NCBI RefSeq assembly: GCF_014638745.1
Contig: NZ_BMFO01000002.1
Span: 1-64,000, forward strand
From: Arenimonas maotaiensis
GTDB taxonomy: Bacteria; Pseudomonadota; Gammaproteobacteria; Xanthomonadales; Xanthomonadaceae
DNA length: 64,000 nucleotides
Reading direction: 5' to 3'
In this document: positions 1-9,072 of the stretch, one piece after another
Layout of the letters: each line of letters starts with the position of its first letter
Numbering within the stretch: the first letter of the stretch is position 1
Translations under genes and position numbers: made by a program
The notes under the pieces: model-generated
Seen by the model: only the letters and a program-made list of their open reading frames with translations
Told to the model about the DNA's origin: nothing
The model's database searches: none

Positions 1-64
1 GCTGACGTATCAAATTAACCGCTTCGCGTTTAAACTCTTCGCTGTACTTCTTTCGTTTTGCCAT
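1..64 (-). CDS. IS3 family transposase OrfA, N-terminal fragment (cut by window edge)
   Basis: Only 21 codons are visible. They start at an ATG (complement of 62-64) preceded by a strong GGAGGAG ribosome binding site. The peptide opens with MAKRKKYSEEFKREAV, the typical basic start of the helix-turn-helix OrfA proteins of IS3 elements. OrfA binds the element ends and is normally fused to the OrfB integrase by a -1 frameshift. The rest of the gene lies left of the window, so it is not known whether the element is complete. Confidence 0.75.
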   Translation of the reverse strand, partial: MAKRKKYSEEFKREAVNLIRQ

Positions 65-127
65 GACACTCCTCCTGCCCCATTTTGAGGCTTTTTTGAA
101 GTGTCCGCATTAACGGGGTAGAACCCA
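1..127 (-). mobile_element. End of an IS3-type insertion sequence, partial
   Basis: The element runs off the left edge of the window. It contains the first codons of a transposase OrfA on the minus strand. Reading outward from the element, its outer tip begins TGGGTTCTACCCC and continues to GCGGACA, which is the style of terminal inverted repeat seen in IS3-family elements. The exact last base (about 127) is inferred from where an open reading frame on the other side starts to be readable. The target-site duplication cannot be checked because the other end lies outside the window. Confidence 0.75.
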
Positions 128-622
128 CCTAATGATCCACATGCAGAGCACGTAGTGCTCCACATGTCGGGCTCGGTGCCACCCCTTATTCCCTGCACGT
201 TCAATTGGTTCGCCACAACTCTTGTCAACTATTTGCGCTTAGTAGCCCTAGTTGACCTAATGGCCACGCAGAAATGGAAGTCAGCAGCCCTTACAGATCC
301 GTCTAATCGCCAATCCATTAAGACCCATTGCTCCAATTTCGTAAAAAACTCCACTCCTGAGGTATACCGCTGGCGCAACAAAGTTGCTGCACACTTTGCT
401 GCAACTGACCCATTCCACGATGACAACCTCGGAACTATCGAGCAGTCCATCATGAACCCTGTGACGTACCGCTATCCGCACTACTACGTGGGGCTGATGC
501 AATGGAACACTCAGGGGCAAACTTCAGATTTACCCGCTTGGGCACTCACGAAGACCTACGAGGACCTCGCTCCACGCTTCTGGCCAGAGTTCAAGCTCAA
601 GCCGGTCAAGGATGAGGTCTAG
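128..622 (+). pseudogene. 3' remnant of a gene cut off by the IS element
   Basis: A reading frame is open without a stop from the IS junction to the TAG/TAA region at 622. The only possible start inside it is a GTG at 155 with no convincing ribosome binding site. The frame is open right up to the junction, with a stop only inside the IS tip, so this is best read as the C-terminal part of a longer protein whose 5' part was displaced. The 155-residue product from the GTG is soluble-looking, rich in Trp and Tyr, and belongs to no family I recognise. Base composition is less GC-rich than in neighbouring housekeeping genes, consistent with accessory DNA. Confidence 0.5.
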
Positions 623-763
623 CAAATCATTCAAGCCGAACCCGCTTCGCGGCGCGGCTTAATTCTGGTGTTACGGCCACACGGCGTGCTTGGAAACGTT
701 TCCTTACCCAATCCTCCGGCAACTCCTGATATTCCACCGGCTTGATCCGCGGCATCGTGGGGC

Positions 764-1660
764 ATGGCCTTCCATCCCGACCTCCACCATCGCCGCAGCA
801 TCCGGCTCAAAGGCCACGATTACGGCCAGGGCACGTATTTCATCACCGTCTGCACGCACCGCCGCGCGCCGGTATTCGGACATATCGCCGCCGGCCAGAT
901 GCAATTGAGCGATGCTGGCCGGATGGTGCAATCCGTTTGGGAGCAGATGGACGCGTTCTACCCCAACATCCGCACCGACGCCTTCATCGTCATGCCCGAC
1001 CATATCCATGGCATCCTGCATGTACGGGCGGCCCCCCGTGGCCGCCCGGCCCCCATCGTCGATTCCATGGTCGGCCGTCCGGCTTCAATGATTTATTCCC
1101 TCGTCGGTCGTCCGGATTCCATCATCGATTCTATGGTCGGTCGTCCGGATTCCATCATCGATTCTATGGTCGGTCGTCCGGATTCCATCATCGATTCTAT
1201 GGTCGGTCGTCCGGATTCCATCATCGATTCAATGGTCGGTCGTCCGGATTCCATCATCGATTCAATGGTCGGTCGTCCGGATTCCATCATCGATTCAATG
1301 GTCGGCGGCCCGGATCCTGTAATCGATTCCCCCATCAGCCGTCCGTATTCCATGTTCGGTTCCCCGGATCCCATGATTGACCGCCCGAATCGAAACGCGG
1401 AGGATTTGTCGTTGCCGGATACGGGGCAATCGCAAGGTTCGGGGCAACCACAGGGGGTTGCCCCTTCGGTTGCCCCTGCCCCGGGGTTGTCGTTGCCGGA
1501 TGCCGTGCACCGGTTCAAATCACTCACGTGCAAACGCTACCGGGATGCCGCGTCGTGCGGCCGCTTGTGGCAACGTAATTATTGGGAGCGGATCGTGCGC
1601 GACGCGGCGGCCTTGCATGCCATCCGCCGCTATATCCGCGATAACCCGATGAACGGATAG
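764..1660 (+). CDS. REP-associated tyrosine transposase (RAYT) with internal 11-residue tandem repeats
   Basis: The N-terminal part matches the Y1/HUH transposase family that mobilises or maintains REP palindromes. It has the phrase GTYFITVCTHRR near residue 23, and the metal-binding HxH pair sits in MPDHIHG (His80, His82). The C-terminal 26 residues resemble the end of the family (YWERIVRDA then YIRDNP). Between them lies an unusual insert of about 110 residues made of VGRPDSIIDSM units, six of them identical, then a Gly/Pro/Gln-rich linker. The protein has 298 residues, whereas RAYTs without inserts are usually 150-230. The active tyrosine is probably in the last 30 residues but cannot be assigned safely. 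The insert may leave the fold intact because it falls between core and tail. Confidence 0.8.
   Translation: MAFHPDLHHRRSIRLKGHDYGQGTYFITVCTHRRAPVFGHIAAGQMQLSDAGRMVQSVWEQMDAFYPNIRTDAFIVMPDHIHGILHVRAAPRGRPAPIVDSMVGRPASMIYSLVGRPDSIIDSMVGRPDSIIDSMVGRPDSIIDSMVGRPDSIIDSMVGRPDSIIDSMVGRPDSIIDSMVGGPDPVIDSPISRPYSMFGSPDPMIDRPNRNAEDLSLPDTGQSQGSGQPQGVAPSVAPAPGLSLPDAVHRFKSLTCKRYRDAASCGRLWQRNYWERIVRDAAALHAIRRYIRDNPMNG
1037..1366 (+). repeat. 33-bp in-frame tandem repeat array in the RAYT gene
   Basis: Six identical-length, nearly identical 33-bp units occupy 1103-1300, each encoding VGRPDSIIDSM. Degenerate copies flank them on the left (1037-1102) and right (1301-1366). Units 1-3 end in TCTATG and units 4-6 end in TCAATG, so two sub-types sit in blocks. 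This suggests recent block expansion by slippage or unequal exchange. The unit length is a multiple of three, so copy-number change would not break the reading frame. Confidence 0.95.
1441..1464. repeat. Palindrome inside the RAYT gene (REP-like hairpin)
   Basis: The arms GGGGCAACC and GGTTGCCCC pair perfectly across a six-base gap. A second related half (GGTTGCCCC) follows at about 1469. Such GC-rich palindromes are the substrates of RAYT proteins, and here one is embedded in the transposase coding region itself. Whether it is a true REP of this genome cannot be told from one copy. Confidence 0.4.
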
Positions 1661-1683
1661 CGTGCTGTCCTTCCCGGGATTCT

Positions 1684-1700
1684 TGCACTATTATGGTGCA
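1684..1700. promoter_or_regulatory. NtrC operator overlapping the ntrB promoter and start
   Basis: The 17-mer TGCACTATTATGGTGCA fits the enterobacterial NtrC consensus TGCACYAWWWTRGTGCA at every position. It ends at the base before the ntrB ATG. Its centre, TATTAT (1689-1694), would serve as a -10 box and place a transcription start at about 1701. Phosphorylated NtrC bound here would therefore block RNA polymerase. This resembles the known negative autoregulation of glnL in E. coli. Occupancy is inferred from sequence only. Confidence 0.8.
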
Positions 1701-2728
1701 ATGAGCGTCATCGAAACCGCCGCCTTCGATCATCTCGCCACGCCAATCCTGTGGCTGGACGGACAGGCCCGCGTGCGCGATTGCAACGTCGCGTTCAGCG
1801 GTTGGCTGTCGGTCGGCAAGCGCCGCCTGCAGGGCGTCGACATCGACGTGCTCGACCGCGAAGCGCCGCGCCTGCGCGATCTGTGCGGCCAATGCCGGTT
1901 GCCGGAAGAGCGCATGCAGGCGTTGCGTCTGCAGCTCGGTTTCGCCGGCGTCAAAGACCGCTTCGCCGACGCCATCGTGGTGCGCGAGGCCGAGGGTTGG
2001 CGCATCGAATGGCATCCGCGCGCCGAGTTCGAGGGCGAGGATCCGGCGCTGGCCTTGCCGGCGGCGTTGTCGGTGGCGTTCAAAGGTCTGGCGCACGAGC
2101 TGCGCAATCCGTTGGCCGGGCTGAAAGGCGCGGCCCAACTGTTGCAGAAGAAGTTGGCCGACCAATCCGGCACCTTGCCGTTGGCGCGCCTCATCGAAAA
2201 CGAAGTGGACCGCCTGACCCAGCTGATCGACCAGTTCATGCATCCGGCGCCGCCGAAGGCGCATGTGCCGGTCAACATCCATGGCGTGCTGGAAACCGTG
2301 CGCCAGTTGGCCGATGCCGAAGCCGGCTGGTCGGTGAAGCTGGTGCGCGACTACGACCCGAGCCTGCCGGAAGTGATGGGCGACGCCGATCGCCTGACCC
2401 AGGCCGTGCTCAACCTGGTGCGCAACGCGTTGCAGTCCGGCGCCGGTCAGGTGGTGCTGCGCACGCGCGCCGAGCACCAGGTGCTGATCGCCGACCAGCT
2501 GTCGCGTCTGGCCATCCGGGTCGAGATCGCCGACGACGGCCGCGGCGTGCCGGACGACTTGCAGGAGAACATCTTCCTGCCGCTGGTGTCCGGCCGCGCC
2601 GAGGGCACCGGCCTGGGCCTGCCGCTGGCGATGCGCATCGCGCGTGAGCACGGCGGTTCGCTCGGGTTCCGTTCGCGTCCCGGCCATACCGTATTCACCC
2701 TGCTGTTGCCGGCGCCGGAGGAAACCGC

Positions 2729-2732
<4 letters not shown>
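1701..2732 (+). CDS. ntrB: Nitrogen regulation sensor histidine kinase NtrB (GlnL)
   Basis: This is a cytoplasmic PAS-type sensor kinase that phosphorylates NtrC under nitrogen limitation and is controlled by PII. It has an N-terminal PAS region (residues 5-110), the phospho-acceptor in GLAHELRNPLAG (His132), and a GHKL ATPase end with NLVRNA, DDGRGVP and GTGLGLPL. I chose the ATG at 1701 (343 residues) over an in-frame GTG at 1662 because the PAS domain starts there and an NtrC operator occupies the bases just upstream. No Shine-Dalgarno is visible, so the message may be leaderless. The stop overlaps the ntrC start (ATGA), so the two are co-translated. glnA is not next to it in this window. 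Confidence 0.93.
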
Positions 2733-4128
<1,396 letters not shown>

Positions 4129-4132
<4 letters not shown>

Positions 4133-4590
4133 GCATCCGCATCCGGGACGCCGCCGCCGCCGATGCGCCCTTGCTGGCGCGCTGGGCGCAGGCGATGGCG
4201 TTCGAGACCGAAGGCAAGCGGCTGCCCGACGGCGACATCCTGCCCGGCGTGGCGCGCGGTATCGCCGAGCCGGGGCTGGCGCGCTATTTCGTGGCCGAGA
4301 TCGACGGCAAGCCGGTCGGTACCCTGATGCTGACCACGGAATGGAGCGACTGGCGCAACGGCCTGTGGTGGTGGATCCAGAGCGTGTACGTGGCGCCGGA
4401 AGCGCGCCGCCGCGGCGTGTACCGCGCGCTGTACGCGCACGTGCGCGCCTTGGCCGAGGTCGATCCGGGCGTGTGCGGCCTGCGCCTGTACGTGGAGAAG
4501 GAGAACCTGGCGGCGCAGCGCACCTACGCCGCGCTCGGCATGCGCGACGCGCATTACCTGATCTACGAGGACGGCCTCGCGCGCGGCTGA
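4129..4590 (+). CDS. GNAT family N-acetyltransferase
   Basis: This 153-residue protein has the GNAT fold. It shows an N-terminal RIRDAAAADAPLLARW, a central SVYVAPEARRRGVYRAL in which the RRRG stretch forms the acetyl-CoA pyrophosphate loop, and a C-terminal NLAAQRTYAALGM. The substrate cannot be read from sequence; similar proteins acetylate small amines or protein N-termini. The ATG overlaps the ntrC stop, so it is expressed with the nitrogen regulators. That may be only an operon hitch-hiker. The gene ends one base before the convergent next gene, leaving no room for a separate terminator. Confidence 0.85.
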
Positions 4591-4591
4591 A

Positions 4592-5464
4592 TCAGCCGCG
4601 CAGCACGGTACGCGCGGTGTCCGCGTCCGGGCAGAAATCGAATTCGACCGTAAGGCCGTGCGCGGTCAGCAGCGCGGCGATCTGCCGTTGGCGCATTTCG
4701 AACATCTGGAAACGGCGCTCGAGCTGTTCGCAGTCCACGCCATCCAGCGCCGGTTGCAGACGCGCCCACTGATGCGCGTCCAGCAGCGCGATGTGCGCGG
4801 TGCCGCGCGCCAGATACACCAGCGGCTCCGGCGCGGAATCCAGCCAAGCTTCGCGTTCGGGCGCGAACAGCGCGGTTTCGATCAGTGGCCAGACCGGTTC
4901 CAGGCCGTTGTGGCCGTACTGCATGGCCATCATCGCCACGCCGTCGTGCAGGGTCATCAGCCGCGCGTGTTCGATGGCGGTGTCGAATGCTTCCTGCGCG
5001 AACAGCGCGGTGCCGGCGCCGGCCATGCCGCGCTCCATCAGCTCGGCTTCCATCCGGTCCTGCACCGGACCGAGCGCCGAGGCCGGGCCCGACAGCACGT
5101 AGGGAATCCAGCGCAGCGGGCCGTGCAGGAAGTCCGGATCCGGTTGCAGGCCGGGCGGCATGGCGCCGTCGTGGCTGCCCAGGCACAGCAGGCGCGACTC
5201 CGGCGACTTCGGTGCCAGATGCGCCAAGCGCGCGATTTCGGCGTGCAGCGGCCAGCCCGGACGCAGCACCTCGGTCGGGTCGAAGGCGGCCGCGGCCAGG
5301 CTGATGTCGATGTCGGTGCGCGCGCCCAGCCAGGGCTTCAGATCGGCCGCCAACAGCTCGCCCAGGCGGCCGGCAGCGGCCACATCCAGGGCCGGACGGC
5401 CCAGATGCCGGCCGGGGCAGAGTTCCAGGGCCAACAGGCCGTAGCTGTAAATGGTCTCAGGCAT
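4592..5464 (-). CDS. Conserved hypothetical protein
   Basis: This 290-residue soluble protein has no signal peptide or membrane segment. Its sequence is rich in Leu, Ala and Asp and has no catalytic motif I recognise. A phrase near residue 187 (QYGHNGLEPVWPLIETALF) and a C-terminal helix of the form LERRFQMFEMRQRQIAALL look conserved rather than random. Its codon use and third-position GC match the neighbouring genes, and it has no competing frame of equal quality, so I take it as real. It lies convergent to the GNAT gene and divergent from the thiolase. Function is unknown. Confidence 0.7.
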   Translation of the reverse strand: MPETIYSYGLLALELCPGRHLGRPALDVAAAGRLGELLAADLKPWLGARTDIDISLAAAAFDPTEVLRPGWPLHAEIARLAHLAPKSPESRLLCLGSHDGAMPPGLQPDPDFLHGPLRWIPYVLSGPASALGPVQDRMEAELMERGMAGAGTALFAQEAFDTAIEHARLMTLHDGVAMMAMQYGHNGLEPVWPLIETALFAPEREAWLDSAPEPLVYLARGTAHIALLDAHQWARLQPALDGVDCEQLERRFQMFEMRQRQIAALLTAHGLTVEFDFCPDADTARTVLRG

Positions 5465-5559
5465 GCGTTACCATACTCGGGAGTTTGGAGAGATTCCAGC
5501 GCCAGGCCGGCGCGGCCTATGCCGCGTTCGCCGATTTTACACCCTTAAGGAGCCGTTCT

Positions 5560-6840
5560 ATGTCCGCACCGCGTCGCGTCGCCATCCTCGGCGGCATCCG
5601 AATCCCGTTCTGCCGAAACAACACCGCGTACTACGACCTCGGCAACCTGGGCCTGTCCACGCTGGTGCTCGGCGGTCTGGTCGAGAAATTCCAGCTGCAG
5701 GGCCAGACCTTGGGCGAAGTGGCGATGGGCGCCGTGCTCAAGCACTCCAGCGACTTCAACCTGGCGCGCGAAGCCACGCTGTCGTCCGGGCTGTCGCCGT
5801 ACACGCCCGGCATCACCATCACCCGCGCCTGCGGCACCGGCCTGGACGCGCTGATCACCGTCGCCAACAAGATCGCGCTCGGCCAGATCGAGGCCGGCAT
5901 CGGCGGCGGTTCCGACACCACCTCGGACGTGCCGATCGCGGTCAACAAGAAACTGCGCCGCCGGCTGCTCGACCTCAACCGCGCGCGCAGCCTGGGCGAG
6001 CGCATCAAGGCCGCGCTGAAAGGCTTCTCCTTCGGCGAATTCAAGCCCGAATTTCCGGGCGTGGCCGAGCCGCGCACCGGCAAGAGCATGGGCCAGAGCT
6101 GCGAGGACATGGCCAAGCAGTGGCAGATTCCGCGCGAGGCGCAGGACCAGCTGGCCTTCGAATCGCACCAGAAGGCCGCCGCCGCCTATGCGCGCGGTTT
6201 CTACAGCGACCTGGTGATGCCGATCCGCGGCCTGGAACGCGACAACATCCTGCGCCCGGACACCAGCTTGGAAAAATTGGCGACGCTGAAGCCGGCGTTC
6301 GACAAGCGTTCCGGCAAGGGCACGCTGACCGCCGGCAACTCCACCAACCTGAGCGACGGTGCCTCGGCCGCGCTGTTATCTTCGGAAGACTGGGCCAAGG
6401 CCAACGGCAAGGAGATCCAGGCCTATCTGGTCGACGCGCAGGTGGCCGCGGTCGATTTCGTCGGCGGCGACGGCCTGCTGATGGCGCCGGCCTGGGCGGT
6501 GGCGCAGCTGCTGAAGCGCAACAACCTGAAACTGCAGGATTTCGATTTCTACGAAATCCACGAAGCGTTCGCGGCGCAGGTGCTGTGTACGCTGAAGGCC
6601 TGGGAGTCGGAGGAGTTCTGCAAAACGAAGCTCGGCCTGGACGGCGCGCTCGGCAGCATCGACCGCAGCAAGCTCAACGTGGTCGGCTCCTCGCTGGCGC
6701 TCGGCCATCCGTTCGCCGCCACCGGCGCGCGCATCGTGGCCACCGCCGCCAAGCTGCTGAAGGAAAAAGGCCAGGGCCGCGCGCTGATCTCGATCTGCAC
6801 CGCCGGCGGCATGGGCGTGGCGGCCATCGTCGAACGCTGA
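5560..6840 (+). CDS. fadI: Acetyl-CoA C-acyltransferase (thiolase, FadI-like)
   Basis: The enzyme cleaves 3-ketoacyl-CoA with CoA in fatty-acid beta-oxidation, or condenses acetyl-CoA in reverse. The nucleophile Cys91 lies in ITRACGTGLDAL. The second catalytic pair is His383 in LGHPFAATGAR and Cys413 in ICTAGGMGVA. HEAF (334-337) is also present. The length of 426 residues and the FCRNNTAY opening fit the FadI branch, although no fadJ partner is adjacent. The ATG at 5560 is preferred to one at 5485 because AAGGAG sits 7 bases upstream and the thiolase fold begins there. A perfect hairpin terminator follows. Confidence 0.88.
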   Translation: MSAPRRVAILGGIRIPFCRNNTAYYDLGNLGLSTLVLGGLVEKFQLQGQTLGEVAMGAVLKHSSDFNLAREATLSSGLSPYTPGITITRACGTGLDALITVANKIALGQIEAGIGGGSDTTSDVPIAVNKKLRRRLLDLNRARSLGERIKAALKGFSFGEFKPEFPGVAEPRTGKSMGQSCEDMAKQWQIPREAQDQLAFESHQKAAAAYARGFYSDLVMPIRGLERDNILRPDTSLEKLATLKPAFDKRSGKGTLTAGNSTNLSDGASAALLSSEDWAKANGKEIQAYLVDAQVAAVDFVGGDGLLMAPAWAVAQLLKRNNLKLQDFDFYEIHEAFAAQVLCTLKAWESEEFCKTKLGLDGALGSIDRSKLNVVGSSLALGHPFAATGARIVATAAKLLKEKGQGRALISICTAGGMGVAAIVER

Positions 6841-6858
6841 GTTCCCGTTCCCGGCAAG

Positions 6859-6886
6859 AAAAAAGCGGCCATTCGGCCGCTTTTTT
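6859..6886. terminator. Bidirectional intrinsic terminator
   Basis: The stem AAAAAAGCGGCC pairs with GGCCGCTTTTTT across the loop ATTC. It is flanked by a T-run on both strands, so it serves the thiolase gene and the convergent pilin-domain gene. Confidence 0.93.
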
Positions 6887-7806
6887 CATTCCCGGCAGGT
6901 GCTGGGCAGGTATTTCTTTTCGATGTCGGGGCTGAAGCAGGTCCACTCGATGCCGCCGTCGGCGCCTTCGGACGGTTCCAGCACGAGGGCGCCGCCGTCG
7001 ATCGGATCGACCGCCATCTGCACGCGCACCACGCCGCCCTGTTCGACGCGGATGTCGCGTACTTCCGGCAATGCGGCGTCGAACACGTAGCCGGCCTGGG
7101 CATTGTCGGCCGGCACGGCGCCGGTCGCGGCGTAGGTTTCGGCTACCGCCAGTTTGGCGTCCGATGCGGCGTCCATGCCCTGCGCGATCTTGGCGCGCAC
7201 GGTGTAGTCCTGATAAGCCGGAACGGCGATGGCGACCAGGATGGCGAGCATCATCAGCACGCCGAAGCCGAGCAGGATGAAGATCGCCACGTTGCTGGTG
7301 CCGCCCTTGCCGGCCAGTTCGCCGAGTTGGCGTTCGGGGCTGCCGCCGGCCTGCTTGGCTTCCGCGATCTTGGCCTTGCAGTGCCGGTAATACAGGGCGT
7401 TGCCGAACAGCGGTGGCAGCAGCATGAACGCCGCGATGTACAGCAGATAACCCGTCGCGAACACCGCCACGCCGGCGTCCTCATTGCCGGCCAGCACCAT
7501 CGCGGCCACCAGCGGCACCATCAGCACGTACGGCGAGAGCCAGTACAGGAAGGCGTTCAGCCACATCTTGCGGTACAGCAACCAATAGAAGGTGATGAAG
7601 AACGCCGGCCAGTGCCAGCCGATGCCGGCCTTACCGCGGCGGTCGAATTCGGCGAAGCGCTGCAGGTAATACGTGGTGTTGTTCGGGCCGATCGCGGCCT
7701 TGTAGAAATCGGCGTCGCCGATGACGGACGCCTCGAGCGGCTGCCCGCAGTCGCGGCAGAAGCGGGCCTCGGTACCGGCCTCGTGGCCGCAGTGCGTGCA
7801 ATGCAT
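6886..7806 (-). CDS. Zinc-ribbon / DUF2628 membrane protein with C-terminal pilin-like domain
   Basis: Three parts can be seen in 306 residues. An N-terminal zinc ribbon (MHCTHCGHEA then FCRDCGQPL) comes first. A DUF2628-type stretch around 43-165 follows, with an amphipathic WHWPAFFITFYWLLYRKMW and several membrane helices. Next come a hydrophobic helix (about 182-205) ending VPAYQDYTVRAKI, which is the signature of type IV pilin N-termini, and a soluble pilin-like tail with a terminal Cys pair. The tail lacks a leader-peptidase site, so it is unlikely to be assembled as a normal pilus subunit. The gene stands alone between two terminators or gaps. Its role is unknown, possibly as a membrane sensor or scaffold. 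Confidence 0.75.
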   Translation of the reverse strand: MHCTHCGHEAGTEARFCRDCGQPLEASVIGDADFYKAAIGPNNTTYYLQRFAEFDRRGKAGIGWHWPAFFITFYWLLYRKMWLNAFLYWLSPYVLMVPLVAAMVLAGNEDAGVAVFATGYLLYIAAFMLLPPLFGNALYYRHCKAKIAEAKQAGGSPERQLGELAGKGGTSNVAIFILLGFGVLMMLAILVAIAVPAYQDYTVRAKIAQGMDAASDAKLAVAETYAATGAVPADNAQAGYVFDAALPEVRDIRVEQGGVVRVQMAVDPIDGGALVLEPSEGADGGIEWTCFSPDIEKKYLPSTCRE

Positions 7807-7833
7807 GGGGTGTCCTTCAGGTGGGCGTGCGGC

Positions 7834-9072
7834 TCATTCCGGCAACAGCGGAATGCCGTGTTCGTTGCGTTGCTCGGGCACCGCCTGCGCGGCGATCTTC
7901 TGCTGCAGGCTGATGCCGGTCATCGGCAGCGGCGTATCGCCGTTCAGCACGCGGCGGGCGTTGTTCTCGGCGATGTAGGCCGGCTCGAATTCGCCGCGCG
8001 CGGCATGCGCCATGCCCAAGCGGTTCCAGCTTTCGGCGCCGCCGCCCTGGGCCACGGCGCGTTGCCAGAAGCCGATCGCCTGCTCCGGCTTGCCGCAGGC
8101 CTCGTGCCAGGCGCCGAGCGCGTGCAGCAGGTCGGCGTCGGCCGGATGCGCCGGCAGCAGGGCCGAGAGCCGCGCGAGCAGGGCCTCGTCGCGGTGCGCC
8201 AGCACGGCCAGTGCCTGCGCGGTATCGGCCTGGTAGCGCGACTCCAATGATTCAAGCAGCGCGGCCGCGGCCGAGGCCTGCATGCCGAGCGCGTAGGCGC
8301 GCGCGGCGAAGGCGGCCGACGACGCCATGCCCTGGCCGTCGCCGTTCAGCTCCTGCCAACGCTGCCAGAGGGTGTCGGCGGAATCGGCGGCCTCCAGATA
8401 ACGGCTTTGGTACAGCGCGCGCAGCTGCGCCGATTGCTTCGCGCTCAAGCCGCTGCCGCGGGCGTTCAGCCAGTTGCGCGCCAAGTCGAACTGGCCGAGC
8501 GCGACCGCGGCTTCGATGGCGATGCCGCGCGCCACCGGCGACCATTCCGTGGCCGGCCGGGTCAGCATCACGTCCAAGGCCTGTTGCGGTTTGCCGTCCT
8601 TCAGCAACAGGCGCGCGTTGTTGGAGGCCGCCAAGGTCGGGTTCGACTGGTTCAGCCGTTCCAGCAACTGCGCCGCATCGACCCAGTCCTCCAGCGCCAA
8701 GGCCGCCTGGCGCGCGCCGAGCAGGGCCAGGTCGCGCACGTTGCGGTCTTCGGCGGCCTTCAGCAGCAAGATCCGCGCCCGCGCGTGGCGGCCTTCGTAG
8801 AACGCAGTCAGGCCGTTGGCCAAGCGGTTGCGCGCCTGCCGCTGCGCATAATCCTGCCAGGCCCGTACCGGCAGGCGCAGCAGGGTCCACAGCAGCCAGA
8901 GCGCGAACAGCAGCAGCACGCAGCCGAACAGGAACACCGCCACGCTGGTGGTGACGGTGGTGCCATGCCAGCGGATGACGACCTCGCCGAAATCGGGTTG
9001 CAGCAGATCCCAGGCCAACGCGCCGAGCGCGGCCAACAGCAGCCACCACAGGAAGCTGCGGTACAGGCTCAC
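7834..9072 (-). CDS. hemY: HemY-like heme biosynthesis protein
   Basis: This is a membrane protein of 412 residues with two N-terminal membrane helices (about 5-25 and 38-60). The HemY_N phrase RARNRLANGLTAFYEGRHARARILLLKAAED follows in slightly altered form, and a TPR-rich cytoplasmic tail completes it. The proteobacterial HemY of this type is encoded with hemD and hemX; its biochemical role in tetrapyrrole synthesis is not settled. It is not the protoporphyrinogen oxidase of the same name in Bacillus. I chose the GTG at 9072, which overlaps the hemX stop (GTGA). A longer upstream reading in this frame runs antisense-free through hemX and is not real. Confidence 0.88.
   Translation of the reverse strand: MSLYRSFLWWLLLAALGALAWDLLQPDFGEVVIRWHGTTVTTSVAVFLFGCVLLLFALWLLWTLLRLPVRAWQDYAQRQARNRLANGLTAFYEGRHARARILLLKAAEDRNVRDLALLGARQAALALEDWVDAAQLLERLNQSNPTLAASNNARLLLKDGKPQQALDVMLTRPATEWSPVARGIAIEAAVALGQFDLARNWLNARGSGLSAKQSAQLRALYQSRYLEAADSADTLWQRWQELNGDGQGMASSAAFAARAYALGMQASAAAALLESLESRYQADTAQALAVLAHRDEALLARLSALLPAHPADADLLHALGAWHEACGKPEQAIGFWQRAVAQGGGAESWNRLGMAHAARGEFEPAYIAENNARRVLNGDTPLPMTGISLQQKIAAQAVPEQRNEHGIPLLPE

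Noticed and set aside
1037-1366. CRISPR array (33-bp repeats)
   Set aside because: The repeats are contiguous, have no spacers, and code in frame inside the transposase.
742-1380. Alternative frames across the 33-bp repeat (plus-strand frame 742-1380 and minus-strand 1093-1533)
   Set aside because: A repeat whose unit is a multiple of three stays open in several frames by chance; only the transposase frame has motifs on both sides.
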